IMG/VR virus record: IMGVR_UViG_3300018405_000014
Location: 52,700 to 116,699 of that record
Source: a virus
Length of the DNA stretch: 64,000 bases
Reading direction: 5' to 3' (one strand)
In this document: positions 7,358 through 15,930 of the stretch, piece after piece
Numbering within the stretch: position 1 is the first letter of the stretch
How the letters are laid out: every line of letters starts with the position of its first letter
Notes under the pieces: generated by a model
What the model saw: only the letters and a program-made list of their open reading frames with translations
Databases searched by the model: none
Told to the model about the DNA's origin: nothing
Position numbers and translations under genes: made by a program

Positions 7358-9595
7358 TTAACCTCCAGTTCCAGCGCCGGTATCAGAACCGGTACCAGTG
7401 CTGCCAGTGCTACCTTCGACGGGGTCGGTGGCGTCGGCGCTACCGGGAAAGTTCTGGACGGGATACGCCCAGCCCTCCGACAGTACTTCGTCCAGGCCGA
7501 TCACGTTGATCTTGCCGAAGATCGGGAGGTGGTTGACGTGACGGTTACGCGGCTGAACCATCGCTTCACGGATCTGGGTTTCATCACGGCTCACGTTAAC
7601 GTGGCTGATCAGTTCCGGAATCCAGAAGTGAGTACCGCAGTTCAGCGGATCGAGGCCTTCGGTTTCACGCTTGAAGGTCCAGTAGATGGTGCGGCGAATG
7701 CGCTCGTCGACCGAGGTCACTTTCTCGAAGCTGATGTCGTCACCCAGGGTACGGGCATCGCCGTCCTTCAGGATGTACGAAGCAGTCTTCGGATCGGAAC
7801 CGATGATCACGTGCACCTTCTCACCAACGTAGCCGGTGTAGGCGTCCAGAGCGGTCTTGTAGTTGGACTCCAGGATAGCATCCTGAATGTCGCTACGCAG
7901 GACGTTGCCCAGAGCAGCCTGGACGTCCTGTACGCGCTCGAAGCTGCGGCGGCTGATTACCAGCTCACGCAGGTCGAGGTTGCGCTCACGGAACCACGGA
8001 CGGACCAGGAAGCGTGCGATACCTTCGACTTCCGGCAGGAGGTCGTCAGCGTCGATGCTGCCGCTCAGGAACTTCCAACGGCTCAGGCCGTCAACGAAGC
8101 GCTGCAGAGTGGTCACAGCCATGTTGTCGTTACGCAGACGCGCAGCAGTCACCAGCAGATCGATGTCAGCCATGCCACGGGCTTCAGCCAGCGGGGACGG
8201 AATCGACAGCGGGCTACCCAGCATCACCGGATAACGCTCGGTGTACTCGGAGCTGTTCAGCTGCAGGCCGCGCAGACGGCGGTTGGCGTTGGACAGGCGA
8301 GCAGCCGGTTCCCAGCCGATCACAGCGAGGTCAGCCAGGCCATCAGCGATGGTCTTGCCTACGCCAGCGTTGGTCAGGGACAGGACTTCACCAGCAGCGT
8401 TAACCACACGGTCAACAGCGATGGTAGCCGGGTTGACAACAGCGTTGCCCTTCTCGACGTCCACGTTACCAGTCACGACCAGAGCCAGAGTCACGGTGTA
8501 ACCACCTTCGACGATCTGCTTCAGGATCGGGTTGGTTACCGGCTCGCCATTGTAGTTCAGGGACTTGGCATTGATCTGGATGGAGCTCGAACGGAAGTTC
8601 AGTTCCAGTTCGCGGGCCAGACCCTGGTTGCCCTTGATGAACGCAGCACGCGGCAGGTTCTCGACATCGAAGCCCAGAACGTCGCTGTCACCCTTACGGA
8701 TGTACAGAGTCTTCAGACCGACGTTGCGGTCCAGAGAATCGGTCTGGTTGGCTTGACCGGCGATCTTGACCAGAGTGTTCTGGGCCAGGCCGACCAGGTT
8801 GACGCGATTGCCGACTTTCAGAGCGCTGGTGGTGACCTTACGGTTGCCCAGTTCAACGCTGCGCGGAGCGATGACGTTTTCGGCGACGAACAGATCCTTG
8901 TTACCGTCATGGATTTCCGGTACCAGAGTGGTCGACTGGTCGGCCAGGATCTTGTAGTTCAGAGCAGCTTCGAGCAGACGGCGCTGTTTGAAGTCGGCGT
9001 GGTCGCCACGGGTGTTGTGCAGGAAGTGGTTCAGCACGAGGTGCGAACGGATGGTGACGTCAGCGCCGCCCTGTTCCGGGGTCAGAACCACGGTACGGTA
9101 GAAGCCTTCAGCGAATTCGCCCTGCTTGGCCGCTTTCTGGTTGTAGACCATGGACAGACCGATGAAGTCGGTCAGGTTGCTGTTGTCGAAGGCTTCCAGG
9201 GAAGCGACAGCTTTTTCCATGAAGTCGAAGTCGCCGAGGGACTCGACGGAAACGACGGTGCCAGCGCCACGAGGAGCGGAAGCGTCCGAAGCGCTGAGAG
9301 CGGTACGGGCGTATTCAGCCGGGGAGGCCGAAGCCATGGCGATAACAGCAACGGCGTCTTTCTGAGCCTTGGTCAGGGTTTCGCCGCCGAAGGATTCCAG
9401 GGAGACCGACAGGTCGCTGACCACGGATTCCATGGACAGTTCCAGGTTTTCACGGTCCAGCGAGGACAGCGATTCCATGGATGCTACACCGATGTTACCA
9501 ACGATGGCACCCTGGCTGAAACGGGATTGCAGATCTTGAGCCTGACTGGCCAGGGTTTCCTGGGCGGTCGGCGCCTTCTTACCTACTACACTCAT
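7358..9595 (-). CDS. Major capsid protein (phiKZ gp120-like)
   Basis: Starting at the ATG at 9595, which follows GGAGAAACAAAAA, the protein is 745 residues, close to the phiKZ capsid protein. The frame continues upstream to 9715 without a comparable ribosome site. The first ~140 residues are rich in S-x-E sites (ASMES 39, LSMES 54, VSLES 65, VSVES 116, ASLEA 131), the motif cleaved by phiKZ-type prohead proteases, so an N-terminal propeptide is expected. The mature part forms the head shell. It ends in a Gly/Ser/Thr tail (GTGSDTGAGTGG). Codon use is strongly biased, which creates a long spurious antisense frame. It probably forms its own late transcript. Confidence 0.85.
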   Translation of the reverse strand: MSVVGKKAPTAQETLASQAQDLQSRFSQGAIVGNIGVASMESLSSLDRENLELSMESVVSDLSVSLESFGGETLTKAQKDAVAVIAMASASPAEYARTALSASDASAPRGAGTVVSVESLGDFDFMEKAVASLEAFDNSNLTDFIGLSMVYNQKAAKQGEFAEGFYRTVVLTPEQGGADVTIRSHLVLNHFLHNTRGDHADFKQRRLLEAALNYKILADQSTTLVPEIHDGNKDLFVAENVIAPRSVELGNRKVTTSALKVGNRVNLVGLAQNTLVKIAGQANQTDSLDRNVGLKTLYIRKGDSDVLGFDVENLPRAAFIKGNQGLARELELNFRSSSIQINAKSLNYNGEPVTNPILKQIVEGGYTVTLALVVTGNVDVEKGNAVVNPATIAVDRVVNAAGEVLSLTNAGVGKTIADGLADLAVIGWEPAARLSNANRRLRGLQLNSSEYTERYPVMLGSPLSIPSPLAEARGMADIDLLVTAARLRNDNMAVTTLQRFVDGLSRWKFLSGSIDADDLLPEVEGIARFLVRPWFRERNLDLRELVISRRSFERVQDVQAALGNVLRSDIQDAILESNYKTALDAYTGYVGEKVHVIIGSDPKTASYILKDGDARTLGDDISFEKVTSVDERIRRTIYWTFKRETEGLDPLNCGTHFWIPELISHVNVSRDETQIREAMVQPRNRHVNHLPIFGKINVIGLDEVLSEGWAYPVQNFPGSADATDPVEGSTGSTGTGSDTGAGTGG

Positions 9596-9743
9596 TTTTT
9601 GTTTCTCCGCGAAGATTGCAGCGCGCGCTGCGTGACTGCGAGCATACCGGGTTTTCATCTCCGTCCCCCGATACTTACGCAAGTTTTGCATACCATTGCA
9701 GAAAGATGTCCGCAATAGTCCTCAATAAAATACCGGCTTTTAG

Positions 9744-10253
9744 TTACAGTTGGTTCACGGCGTGCTGAAACGTGATAGTTTTAGCCAACTCGTGTACACC
9801 TACCATGTCATAGAGTACGGCGCTGATTTTAAGCGAAAGGTCAGCACGGGCAGTTTTCAAATCCTGCTCAGACTTATCCGACGCCTGTGTACATAGAAAG
9901 AGTCCCAGAGTGTTCTGGTCGATCATTTCTACATGGGCATGTAGCTCACCCTGCCTGTTGGTAGTCGCACCGAAGACAGTAGTCTCGAACGGCACGTTGG
10001 CGCAAAATGCACGTTCTTCGAGGTTCAGGCTTTCACCTACACCGTCGAAATCGAAGGTGCATTTGCCCTCACCCAACAGGATGTTCAGGATTTCTTCACG
10101 ATGGGATTGCACCAAGCGGTAAATCAAAAGATCTCTGCTTGATACTATGCCAGACAACTTTTCCCAATCAGTGAGATCGGCATTCGACAGTCCCAGCTCC
10201 TTCATGATGAGGTTGAGCCAGACAGGGACTACGACCAGTTTGATTTTGCTCAT
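9744..10253 (-). CDS. Unknown protein upstream of the capsid gene
   Basis: 169 residues, mixed alpha/beta, beginning MSKIKLVVVPVWLN. There is a central KCTFDFDGVGESLNLEERAFCANVPF stretch, no membrane span and no motif I recognise. GAGGATGAATGTCTA precedes the start. It is divergent from the DnaB-like helicase gene with only 41 nt between the starts, so promoters for both must lie in or overlap that gap. It is about 150 nt upstream of the capsid start on the same strand. Confidence 0.65.
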   Translation of the reverse strand: MSKIKLVVVPVWLNLIMKELGLSNADLTDWEKLSGIVSSRDLLIYRLVQSHREEILNILLGEGKCTFDFDGVGESLNLEERAFCANVPFETTVFGATTNRQGELHAHVEMIDQNTLGLFLCTQASDKSEQDLKTARADLSLKISAVLYDMVGVHELAKTITFQHAVNQL

Positions 10254-10294
10254 TAGACATTCATCCTCTTTAGAGCGGTGGTTAAGGCTTATCC

Positions 10295-11854
10295 ATGGAC
10301 ATTAAGCTATTCCTTGTTAAATCCGTTTCGCTTCTGTACCTTGAAAGTCAGGTAGAGGGGTATAAATCCGGTAACGTCTCGTTAATTCGCGATCTATTGA
10401 CCAACCTCCAGCTTCCAGATGACATCAGCGAAATCGGCGAAGGGCGGAACGTCCTTGCCAATCTCCGCACCACAGTCCTGTGGATGCTTAATAACGGTGA
10501 TTCACAAAGATATGAACCGGATTCGCTTCTTCAGCGGCTTCGGATGAACACCCAGCATGACGATGTCACCTATAAAGCCCTTGAAAAGTCTATCCGTAAG
10601 TACCCGGATGAGTCCGTCGTCCGCAAACATATCAATGACATTTCGCAGGAACTGCGCCGCTACAAAAACCGCGAGAAGCTGCACGAGATCATCAAGAAGG
10701 CGTCCTACACTCTGAGCTTCAAAGAAGCCGAAGTCGAGGATTGGGACGGCTTTATTCTCAACACCGCCCAAGACCTCTTGTCGGTGGACATGGAAACTGA
10801 AGACCGGGTCGACCCTGCCTTCATTACCAGCGTCAACTTCCAGGACAAGAGTTCGGTCACCGCGGCGTTCGAGGACATGAATAAGTCCTTGGGCACCGAA
10901 GGTATCATCCGCTGGCCAATCAAGGCCCTGAACCGTCTCATGGGCGTCCAGGCAGGGGGTAGACGCGGTGAGTTCGGTCTGATCAATGCCCTGCCTGGTA
11001 ACAATAAGTCAGGCACTATGCTTGACCTGTTTATCGGCACCTGCATTTTCAACGATCCTTTCCTGTTCGATCCTGAGAAGAAACCTTTGGCTCTGTTCTA
11101 TAGCACCGAAGATGACATCCCAGTGATCATCCAGAAGATCTACGTGATCCTGCGGCAGCGGGAAGTCGGTCACGCAGTCTCTGTCAAAGGTATGGACCCG
11201 CAAGCTGCTGCTGAGTACGTCATCGAGAAACTGCAAGCCCGTGGCTGGAACGTGGAGCTGCACCGTATCCGGGGTTCATCATTCTCCTATGCCAAGTACA
11301 TCAAGCACCTGGAGCAGTACAAGGCTAAAGGGTATGAGGTAGCAGTATCTTTCGTCGACTACCTGGCAATGTACAGCAAAGACGGCTGTGCACAAGGCTC
11401 GACTGGTGACGACCTGCAAGACCTGTTCAAGCGTGTGCGTGAGTACACATCTGCTGAAAAGATCCTTCAGGTCACAGCACACCAGCTCTCGACCCAAGCC
11501 AAGGAAGAGAAGCGCATGAACCCCACCAAGTTCATTCGCGACATGCCGGGCGGCGGTTACTACCAGGGCTGTAAGAAGCTCGATACCGAGGTGGATTGGG
11601 AGTTCTACGTCAACAAGCAAGTGGTCAACAACGGCACGTACTTGGAATACATCTGGGGTAAACACCGCGGTGTGGTGGAGCCGACTCCAGAGGCGCACAA
11701 GTACTTCGTCATGCGGTATCTGGATAACCACATGTACGGCATCCCGTACGACCTGGATCTGGATGAAGACCTCAGTTACAAAGTCGTGGGTGGACGTCCT
11801 AACTCCGAAGGCGGCGGAGCTACGTGGGACGACATTGAAAACATCGCAACATAA
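10295..11854 (+). CDS. DnaB-family replicative helicase, degenerate P-loop
   Basis: 519 residues with the layout of a DnaB/gp4-type helicase. The N-terminal helical region covers about 1-200. A RecA-like core follows, with motif 1 at 232-239 (ALPGNNKS), a later SFVDYLAMYS as Walker B, VTAHQLS as motif H3, and GKHRG near the C-terminus as the arginine-finger strand. The usual Gly of GK[ST] is Asn (N237), which is unusual. It would unwind DNA ahead of the phage replisome as a hexamer. TTAAGG precedes the start. It is a single-gene transcription unit ending at the hairpin at 11866. Confidence 0.8.
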   Translation: MDIKLFLVKSVSLLYLESQVEGYKSGNVSLIRDLLTNLQLPDDISEIGEGRNVLANLRTTVLWMLNNGDSQRYEPDSLLQRLRMNTQHDDVTYKALEKSIRKYPDESVVRKHINDISQELRRYKNREKLHEIIKKASYTLSFKEAEVEDWDGFILNTAQDLLSVDMETEDRVDPAFITSVNFQDKSSVTAAFEDMNKSLGTEGIIRWPIKALNRLMGVQAGGRRGEFGLINALPGNNKSGTMLDLFIGTCIFNDPFLFDPEKKPLALFYSTEDDIPVIIQKIYVILRQREVGHAVSVKGMDPQAAAEYVIEKLQARGWNVELHRIRGSSFSYAKYIKHLEQYKAKGYEVAVSFVDYLAMYSKDGCAQGSTGDDLQDLFKRVREYTSAEKILQVTAHQLSTQAKEEKRMNPTKFIRDMPGGGYYQGCKKLDTEVDWEFYVNKQVVNNGTYLEYIWGKHRGVVEPTPEAHKYFVMRYLDNHMYGIPYDLDLDEDLSYKVVGGRPNSEGGGATWDDIENIAT

Positions 11855-11865
11855 GAGCCAACATA

Positions 11866-11891
11866 AGAGAGCAGCCCTCGGGCTGCTCTCT
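11866..11891. terminator. Bidirectional terminator between convergent genes
   Basis: AGAGAGCAGCCC / GGGCTGCTCTCT hairpin followed by ATGCCG. It lies between the DnaB-like gene (+) and the minus-strand gene ending at 11902. Confidence 0.85.
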
Positions 11892-11901
11892 ATGCCGTTT
11901 G

Positions 11902-12525
11902 TCATGGAGCGTTCTGTGCAGCGACCAAGGCTTCGATCAGAAGTGTTTGTTCATCAATGGTGCGTTGTAGTTCGGCAACCTTATCGCTCAGGCGAATGAT
12001 GATGGCGGTGTCGGTTTCTGTGTGGGTCACAGCCGCACGCCGCGCCGCTGTCAACTGGGTGTGTTGCTGCTCGCTAACATGGTCACTGACCGGTGCACGC
12101 GTCACGTAGAACACCGGGTCGACACCGATCTTGGCTTTGACCGATTCGGTGATAGCCTGAACGATATCATCGGTACTGCGGTTCTCAGGCCACATCCCTA
12201 ACGAGACTGCCAGCACTAAGTGGCTGTAAGGAATGCTGCCCATGCTTGGATAGCGTTCGATGTAGGTGTCAGGTACATAGATCAATGATCCATCTTTATC
12301 ACGCAGACAGATGACCAGGGCATTCAGTGAGAGGTCATCCTTGTAGGCGGTCTCGGTCAGCCCGACTGGAGCATAGATCAGCTTCAGCGGCTCTTGCCCA
12401 CGGGCGATGAGTTCGTTGAATTGACGAATGGCGATGACGGTATAACTTTTGTCCGTATCTGCAACGAAAGGCGCACGGAACAGGAAGGCACCAGAAATAC
12501 CCATCGGGGGAGTCATGCGGATCAT
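11902..12525 (-). CDS. Unknown protein with C-terminal coiled coil
   Basis: 207 residues. An N-terminal folded domain (about 1-135) starts MIRMTPPMGISGAFLFRAPF and contains LNALVICLRDKDGSLIYVPDTYI. The C-terminal part (about 145-200) is a likely coiled coil (IIIRLSDKVAELQRTIDEQTLLIEAL). GAGGTCACCTC precedes the ATG. Neighbours are small unknown genes. Family unrecognised. Confidence 0.65.
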   Translation of the reverse strand: MIRMTPPMGISGAFLFRAPFVADTDKSYTVIAIRQFNELIARGQEPLKLIYAPVGLTETAYKDDLSLNALVICLRDKDGSLIYVPDTYIERYPSMGSIPYSHLVLAVSLGMWPENRSTDDIVQAITESVKAKIGVDPVFYVTRAPVSDHVSEQQHTQLTAARRAAVTHTETDTAIIIRLSDKVAELQRTIDEQTLLIEALVAAQNAP

Positions 12526-12562
12526 GAGGTGACCTCAGGCAAAGAAAAAGAAAAGAAATAGG

Positions 12563-12584
12563 GAGAGGGGCCGAAGCCCCTCTC
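12563..12584 (-). terminator. Terminator after the 12620-13003 gene
   Basis: Minus strand GAGAGGGGC-TTCGG-CCCCTCTC hairpin, then CCTATTTCTTTTCTTTTTC. It has the same hairpin plus downstream pyrimidine tract as other minus-strand terminators here. Confidence 0.85.
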
Positions 12585-12619
12585 TGTTGTTAAAGACTAG
12601 GGCATAGCATATCCAGTCC

Positions 12620-13003
12620 CTAGAACCGCACCAGGTCAAACCCGATGATCTCAGAGGCCTTGGAGCTGATATGTGTCCTGATCCCAAGGACCATCCGATC
12701 GGCCTGATCCCGCTCGATCAGTTGCTTGATCAACTTGCTCTTGGGGCCATGAGGTTGAATGACACCCCGCAGTTGGCCAGTGGACTCATCATAATGAACA
12801 CTGACAATCTTTGCACAGACGTTCTTCTCGTTCACCGAGGTGTGACGGTCGGCGCGCTGCTGGATCGTCTGGTGACCAAAGAGTGATGGCGTACCGAACT
12901 CAACCAGTAGGCCACCCGCAACTGCTGACCGATGAAGTTTCTCGACAACCTCAGGAGACAGGTCTAGGGCAAATTCCCCCAGACGTACAGACGCTTCTTT
13001 CAT
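12620..13003 (-). CDS. Unknown small protein
   Basis: 127 residues from the ATG at 13003, which has GAGGAG 8 nt upstream; the frame runs further upstream into the preceding gene without a better start. The sequence contains LGEFALDLSPEVVEKLHRSAVAGGLLVEFG and a C-terminal IRTHISSKASEIIGFDLVRF. There is no membrane span. It starts 11 nt after the stop of the exported protein gene and is probably co-transcribed with it. Confidence 0.65.
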   Translation of the reverse strand: MKEASVRLGEFALDLSPEVVEKLHRSAVAGGLLVEFGTPSLFGHQTIQQRADRHTSVNEKNVCAKIVSVHYDESTGQLRGVIQPHGPKSKLIKQLIERDQADRMVLGIRTHISSKASEIIGFDLVRF

Positions 13004-13013
13004 GAGTCTCTCC

Positions 13014-13814
13014 TCAGTACATGCTAGCACGCAGACCAATGGGTTTATCGTTACCGTCGTAGCAGATGGGGTATTCGCACATCCCACCTTCATTCTCGAC
13101 ACGGGTCTCATCGACCAATGGCAGGTATTTGGGCAGGTCAGCTATCTTTACCGCCCGACCATTGATTGAGCAGTCGTCATCTGCCCTGGGGTTGCACCAG
13201 GCTTCATTGATTTCATCCATCGGGACTTTCTGTGCAAGGTCAGGCACCTGACTGTCAGAGAGATAACCATCCAAACCGCCAATGTAGAGATGATCCATCC
13301 GGTTCTTGATCAGAGCTTCACTGGCACCATAAGTCCGGTAGTATTCGAGAATGTAATTGGCAGCATCCACGTAAGCCACCTGACCCCGTCCAGCATTGGG
13401 ACCCTGGTCCAGTCGATAAGCCATGGGCTGACCTTCGGTGGATTGATCCAGGTAATACCAGATATTGATGACACCCTGATTACCGACCGGATAAGCCCCT
13501 ACAAGGTAGCCTTGGTTGACCCCTGTACCTACGCATTGCCCACGGGCCGAACACGTGAAGAGGATCTGATTGAAGGTGTTGTAGTGCCGTCCTGTACTTT
13601 CATCGAACAGCTCCACGGTCGATTCACCGATCCAGGCGCAGGAAATAAACCCTTCCCCTTGTTTGTGGTAACTGGCCGTCTTGACAGAGCAGGGGTAGTA
13701 AAGCGGCAGGTTGCTCATGTTGCTTTGGGTGGGTGGGTTGAAGGCATGAGCCGGCAGGACAATCAGAGAGACTAGCAGCGATACAGTGAGCCAGAAGGCG
13801 CGTTGAATAGTCAT
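13014..13814 (-). CDS. Exported Cys-rich protein with signal peptide, unknown
   Basis: 266 residues from the ATG at 13814. It begins with a textbook signal peptide: MTIQRAFWLTVSLLVSL as the hydrophobic core, then a likely cut after LPAHA. The mature part has about nine Cys residues (PCSVK, SCAW, FTCSARGQC, WCNPRADDDC, GMCEYPIC), suggesting disulfides formed outside the cytoplasm, and aromatic/Gly-rich beta-like sequence. It lies downstream of the dCTP-deaminase genes. A periplasmic phage protein could act on the envelope, superinfection or lysis, but none of these is shown. Confidence 0.7.
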   Translation of the reverse strand: MTIQRAFWLTVSLLVSLIVLPAHAFNPPTQSNMSNLPLYYPCSVKTASYHKQGEGFISCAWIGESTVELFDESTGRHYNTFNQILFTCSARGQCVGTGVNQGYLVGAYPVGNQGVINIWYYLDQSTEGQPMAYRLDQGPNAGRGQVAYVDAANYILEYYRTYGASEALIKNRMDHLYIGGLDGYLSDSQVPDLAQKVPMDEINEAWCNPRADDDCSINGRAVKIADLPKYLPLVDETRVENEGGMCEYPICYDGNDKPIGLRASMY

Positions 13815-13825
13815 GGTTGTGTACC

Positions 13826-13897
13826 TCAGAAATGTTGAGTTAAAACCCGAATAGGCGCTTGATACGTTGAAAGAAAGTGGGTTTGGGGTGTAGCCAT
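13826..13897 (-). CDS. Possible 23-residue ORF, perhaps frameshifted
   Basis: An ATG at 13897 with AAGGA 8 nt upstream opens a 23-residue frame. If one C of the CCCC run at codons 4-5 is skipped, it would instead read MATPKPTFFQRIKRLFGF and stop at 13840, a basic amphipathic peptide of a kind common in phages. It lies just after the dCTP deaminase stop. It could be a damaged tiny gene, a +1 shift site, a base error or chance. Confidence 0.3.
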   Translation of the reverse strand: MATPQTHFLSTYQAPIRVLTQHF

Positions 13898-13908
13898 GAT
13901 CGGGTTCC

Positions 13909-14481
13909 TTATATTCTCGGAGATACCGGCCCGTCTTCCTGGTTCTGGTACTTACCAGAGCGCGAAGCATACGACGTATTGCATGGCGCCCCTTCGAAAA
14001 ACAATACTTGACAAGATCCTTCACCCGCATAGAGCATCGCTGGCAATGGAGTGGTGTTGGCAAACTCTAGGGTTACATACCCTTCCCAGCCAGGCTCGAG
14101 AGGAGTAGCCAAGCAAGAGATCCCACAGCGCGCGTAGGTCGATTTACCAAGTACGATGCCGACCATGTTATCAGGCATTGAAATGCGCTCGGCGCTACTC
14201 GCCAAGACAAACGAGTTCGGCGGAATGATGCACACGTCACCTTCAAAATCGACAAATGACTTATCGGAAAAATTCTTAGGGTCGATGATGCTGTTGTTTA
14301 CATTGGTGAAGATTTTGAATTTCTTACCGACCCGAAGATCGTAACCGTAGCTAGATAGACCATAGCTGACAATCTTATCCCCTGATTGTGAGATACGGAC
14401 TTGTTCTGGATTAAATGGATGGATTAACGGAGTGTCTCCGCTACAAAGTGCTTGAATCTGATGGTCGGCCAAAACGGTCAT
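13909..14481 (-). CDS. dcd: dCTP deaminase
   Basis: 190 residues, the usual Dcd length. The family core is clear: [10 protein letters not shown] near 43-52, then [27 protein letters not shown] (Glu139 aligns with the catalytic Glu138 of E. coli Dcd) and [14 protein letters not shown]. Dcd converts dCTP to dUTP, feeding thymidylate synthesis; some relatives also hydrolyse dUTP. AGGAGAATACC precedes the start. It follows a second, divergent homologue by 21 nt in the same operon. Confidence 0.88.
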   Translation of the reverse strand: MTVLADHQIQALCSGDTPLIHPFNPEQVRISQSGDKIVSYGLSSYGYDLRVGKKFKIFTNVNNSIIDPKNFSDKSFVDFEGDVCIIPPNSFVLASSAERISMPDNMVGIVLGKSTYARCGISCLATPLEPGWEGYVTLEFANTTPLPAMLYAGEGSCQVLFFEGAPCNTSYASRSGKYQNQEDGPVSPRI

Positions 14482-14502
14482 GGTATTCTCCTAAGAAATT
14501 AG

Positions 14503-15258
14503 TTAAACATCGATGGTGTGAAACCGTAATCTAGCAATGCCTTCACCTAGATAAATCGTGAGGGCACTATTGGTCACGTTGGTGATCTGTAGTGTCATCA
14601 CGCCTTCAAACTCTGGTTCGATGGGGGTGACGTTGCAGATCAGCGCAGATCGTGCATAGGTACTCTTACCCGACACGGTGACCAATACGTCACGCGGGAT
14701 ATTGAAGTACTCGGCCGTCGGAGCCTGGATGTAACTGTGGGCTGGGATCAGCACATACTTGGCACCGTCTTCGTCAACCCGGATGTACGGTGCTGCGAAG
14801 TTGGTCTCCTTCATGCGCTTGGGATCTATTTCAGGCTCGAAGACGTTGGTGAAGACCTTGATCTGGTCGGGGTCACTCGTCAGGCTAACGTCGTAACCAT
14901 AGGACGAAGTGCCGAACGAAATCACTTTACGGACGCCCTCATCCAGCGGTTCGCCATCAATGAAGACGCCCTGATAAGGCATGTTGGTGGCCTTATCGAC
15001 ATACCGCACAGGACGGTCATGAAACTTGTCGATCATTGGCTTCCAATCCAGCCAATCATCATCCGACAGGGGTTTGGCATAAGCCCTATTGATGAAGATT
15101 TCACGCTTGTTCTCATCGCACCAGTTGGCGATCAGGGCTTTCTCCTCTTCGTTGTACGGTGGGGAAATCAGGCGCCCTTGGAGACCATCACAGTCATACA
15201 TCCGGTGCGTAGGGCGGGTGCACTGACGAATGATCCAGTTGTCAGACTTGATAGACAT
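14503..15258 (-). CDS. dCTP deaminase-fold paralogue lacking the catalytic Glu
   Basis: 251 residues. An extra N-terminal region of about 110 residues (IIRQCTRPTHRMYDCDGL...) precedes a Dcd-like domain with FGTSSYGYDVSL, SGKSTYARSALI, TPIEPEFEGVMTLQITN and LGEGIARLRF. Where the neighbouring dcd has LEF with the catalytic Glu, this has LQI (Gln224). Dcd/dUTPase-fold proteins need that acidic residue for deamination, so this copy may be a regulator, a binding partner or an enzyme with another chemistry. AGGAACATCTGAAA precedes the start. It is directly upstream of dcd. Confidence 0.75.
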   Translation of the reverse strand: MSIKSDNWIIRQCTRPTHRMYDCDGLQGRLISPPYNEEEKALIANWCDENKREIFINRAYAKPLSDDDWLDWKPMIDKFHDRPVRYVDKATNMPYQGVFIDGEPLDEGVRKVISFGTSSYGYDVSLTSDPDQIKVFTNVFEPEIDPKRMKETNFAAPYIRVDEDGAKYVLIPAHSYIQAPTAEYFNIPRDVLVTVSGKSTYARSALICNVTPIEPEFEGVMTLQITNVTNSALTIYLGEGIARLRFHTIDV

Positions 15259-15260
15259 TT

Positions 15261-15611
15261 TCAGATGTTCCTGTGGTTACGGTTGAGGTAGAAGAGGGCA
15301 TGGGCCACATTGCGACCGTGGACACCCAGTTCCCGTTTCTGGACGGCCAGGGATTTGCGGTTCAGCAGATTTTCAAGAGGGCCCATGGTCTTGACCAGCG
15401 CATCGTATTTAAGCCTGACGGTATCGAACTTCAACTGGAGGTTTGTCACCTCCATCTGCGCGGCTCTCAACTCGCGGTGATTGCGATAGACGGCCGTTGG
15501 CATGGTCGCCACTACTGTCTTCACCGAAATCTGTTTCATTTCGTTGAAGAGTTTGGTTGCAGCCCGGTACTTCGTTGGATACCGACGGAAGAAGCGAAAC
15601 AGTGACGGCAT
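15261..15611 (-). CDS. Unknown helical protein
   Basis: 116 residues, basic, helical, starting MPSLFRFFRRYPTKYRAATKLF, with a coiled-coil-like stretch (ELRAAQMEVTNLQLKFDTVRLKYDALVKTM). AAGGATCTCAATC precedes the ATG. Its start lies inside the upstream minus-strand frame (15409-15930), giving a roughly 200-nt overlap. It ends 2 nt before the Dcd-like paralogue begins. Function unknown. Confidence 0.6.
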   Translation of the reverse strand: MPSLFRFFRRYPTKYRAATKLFNEMKQISVKTVVATMPTAVYRNHRELRAAQMEVTNLQLKFDTVRLKYDALVKTMGPLENLLNRKSLAVQKRELGVHGRNVAHALFYLNRNHRNI

Positions 15612-15930
15612 GATTGAGATCCTTTACAATATTGACTTCGATGCACTTTCTGAGTGCAGTGGAAAAATTCAAGCGGGTCGTGGCCACGCCTTGTTTAGTC
15701 TTGACCGCAAAGTTCTGGGCCAGTTTAAGTACAGCTTTGCGGACCACTTCGAGCTCGACGTTGTCAAAGCGGCGGATGAAGAAATCGCCTGCATAGAACA
15801 CCTGAATCATGCCCGATGTCTTGCCTTGCTTATCGCGAGCCACACAGGTGCCCAACGTCTTGAACCCCGGTAATGGATACAGACTCACCACAAGGCGATC
15901 GCAGACCTTGTGAACAGTAAAACCTTCCAT
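15409..15930 (-). CDS. Unknown protein whose 3' third overlaps the next gene
   Basis: From the ATG at 15930 (AAGGAGG just upstream) the frame encodes 173 residues. The first ~110 look like a normal protein (VCDRLVVSLYPLPGFKTLGTCVARD, MIQVFYAGDFFIRRFDNVELEVV). The last ~65 lie antiphase over the next gene and are low-quality sequence (ETDFGEDSSGDHANGRLSQSPRVES), so the frame may have lost its original stop or contain an indel near 15610. An ATG at 15951 is possible but has no ribosome site. Confidence 0.5.
   Translation of the reverse strand: MEGFTVHKVCDRLVVSLYPLPGFKTLGTCVARDKQGKTSGMIQVFYAGDFFIRRFDNVELEVVRKAVLKLAQNFAVKTKQGVATTRLNFSTALRKCIEVNIVKDLNHAVTVSLLPSVSNEVPGCNQTLQRNETDFGEDSSGDHANGRLSQSPRVESRADGGDKPPVEVRYRQA

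Noticed and set aside
7235-9718. 827-codon plus-strand ORF opposite the capsid gene
   Set aside because: It is an antisense shadow caused by the strong codon bias of the capsid gene; its sequence is compositionally odd and it has no ribosome site.
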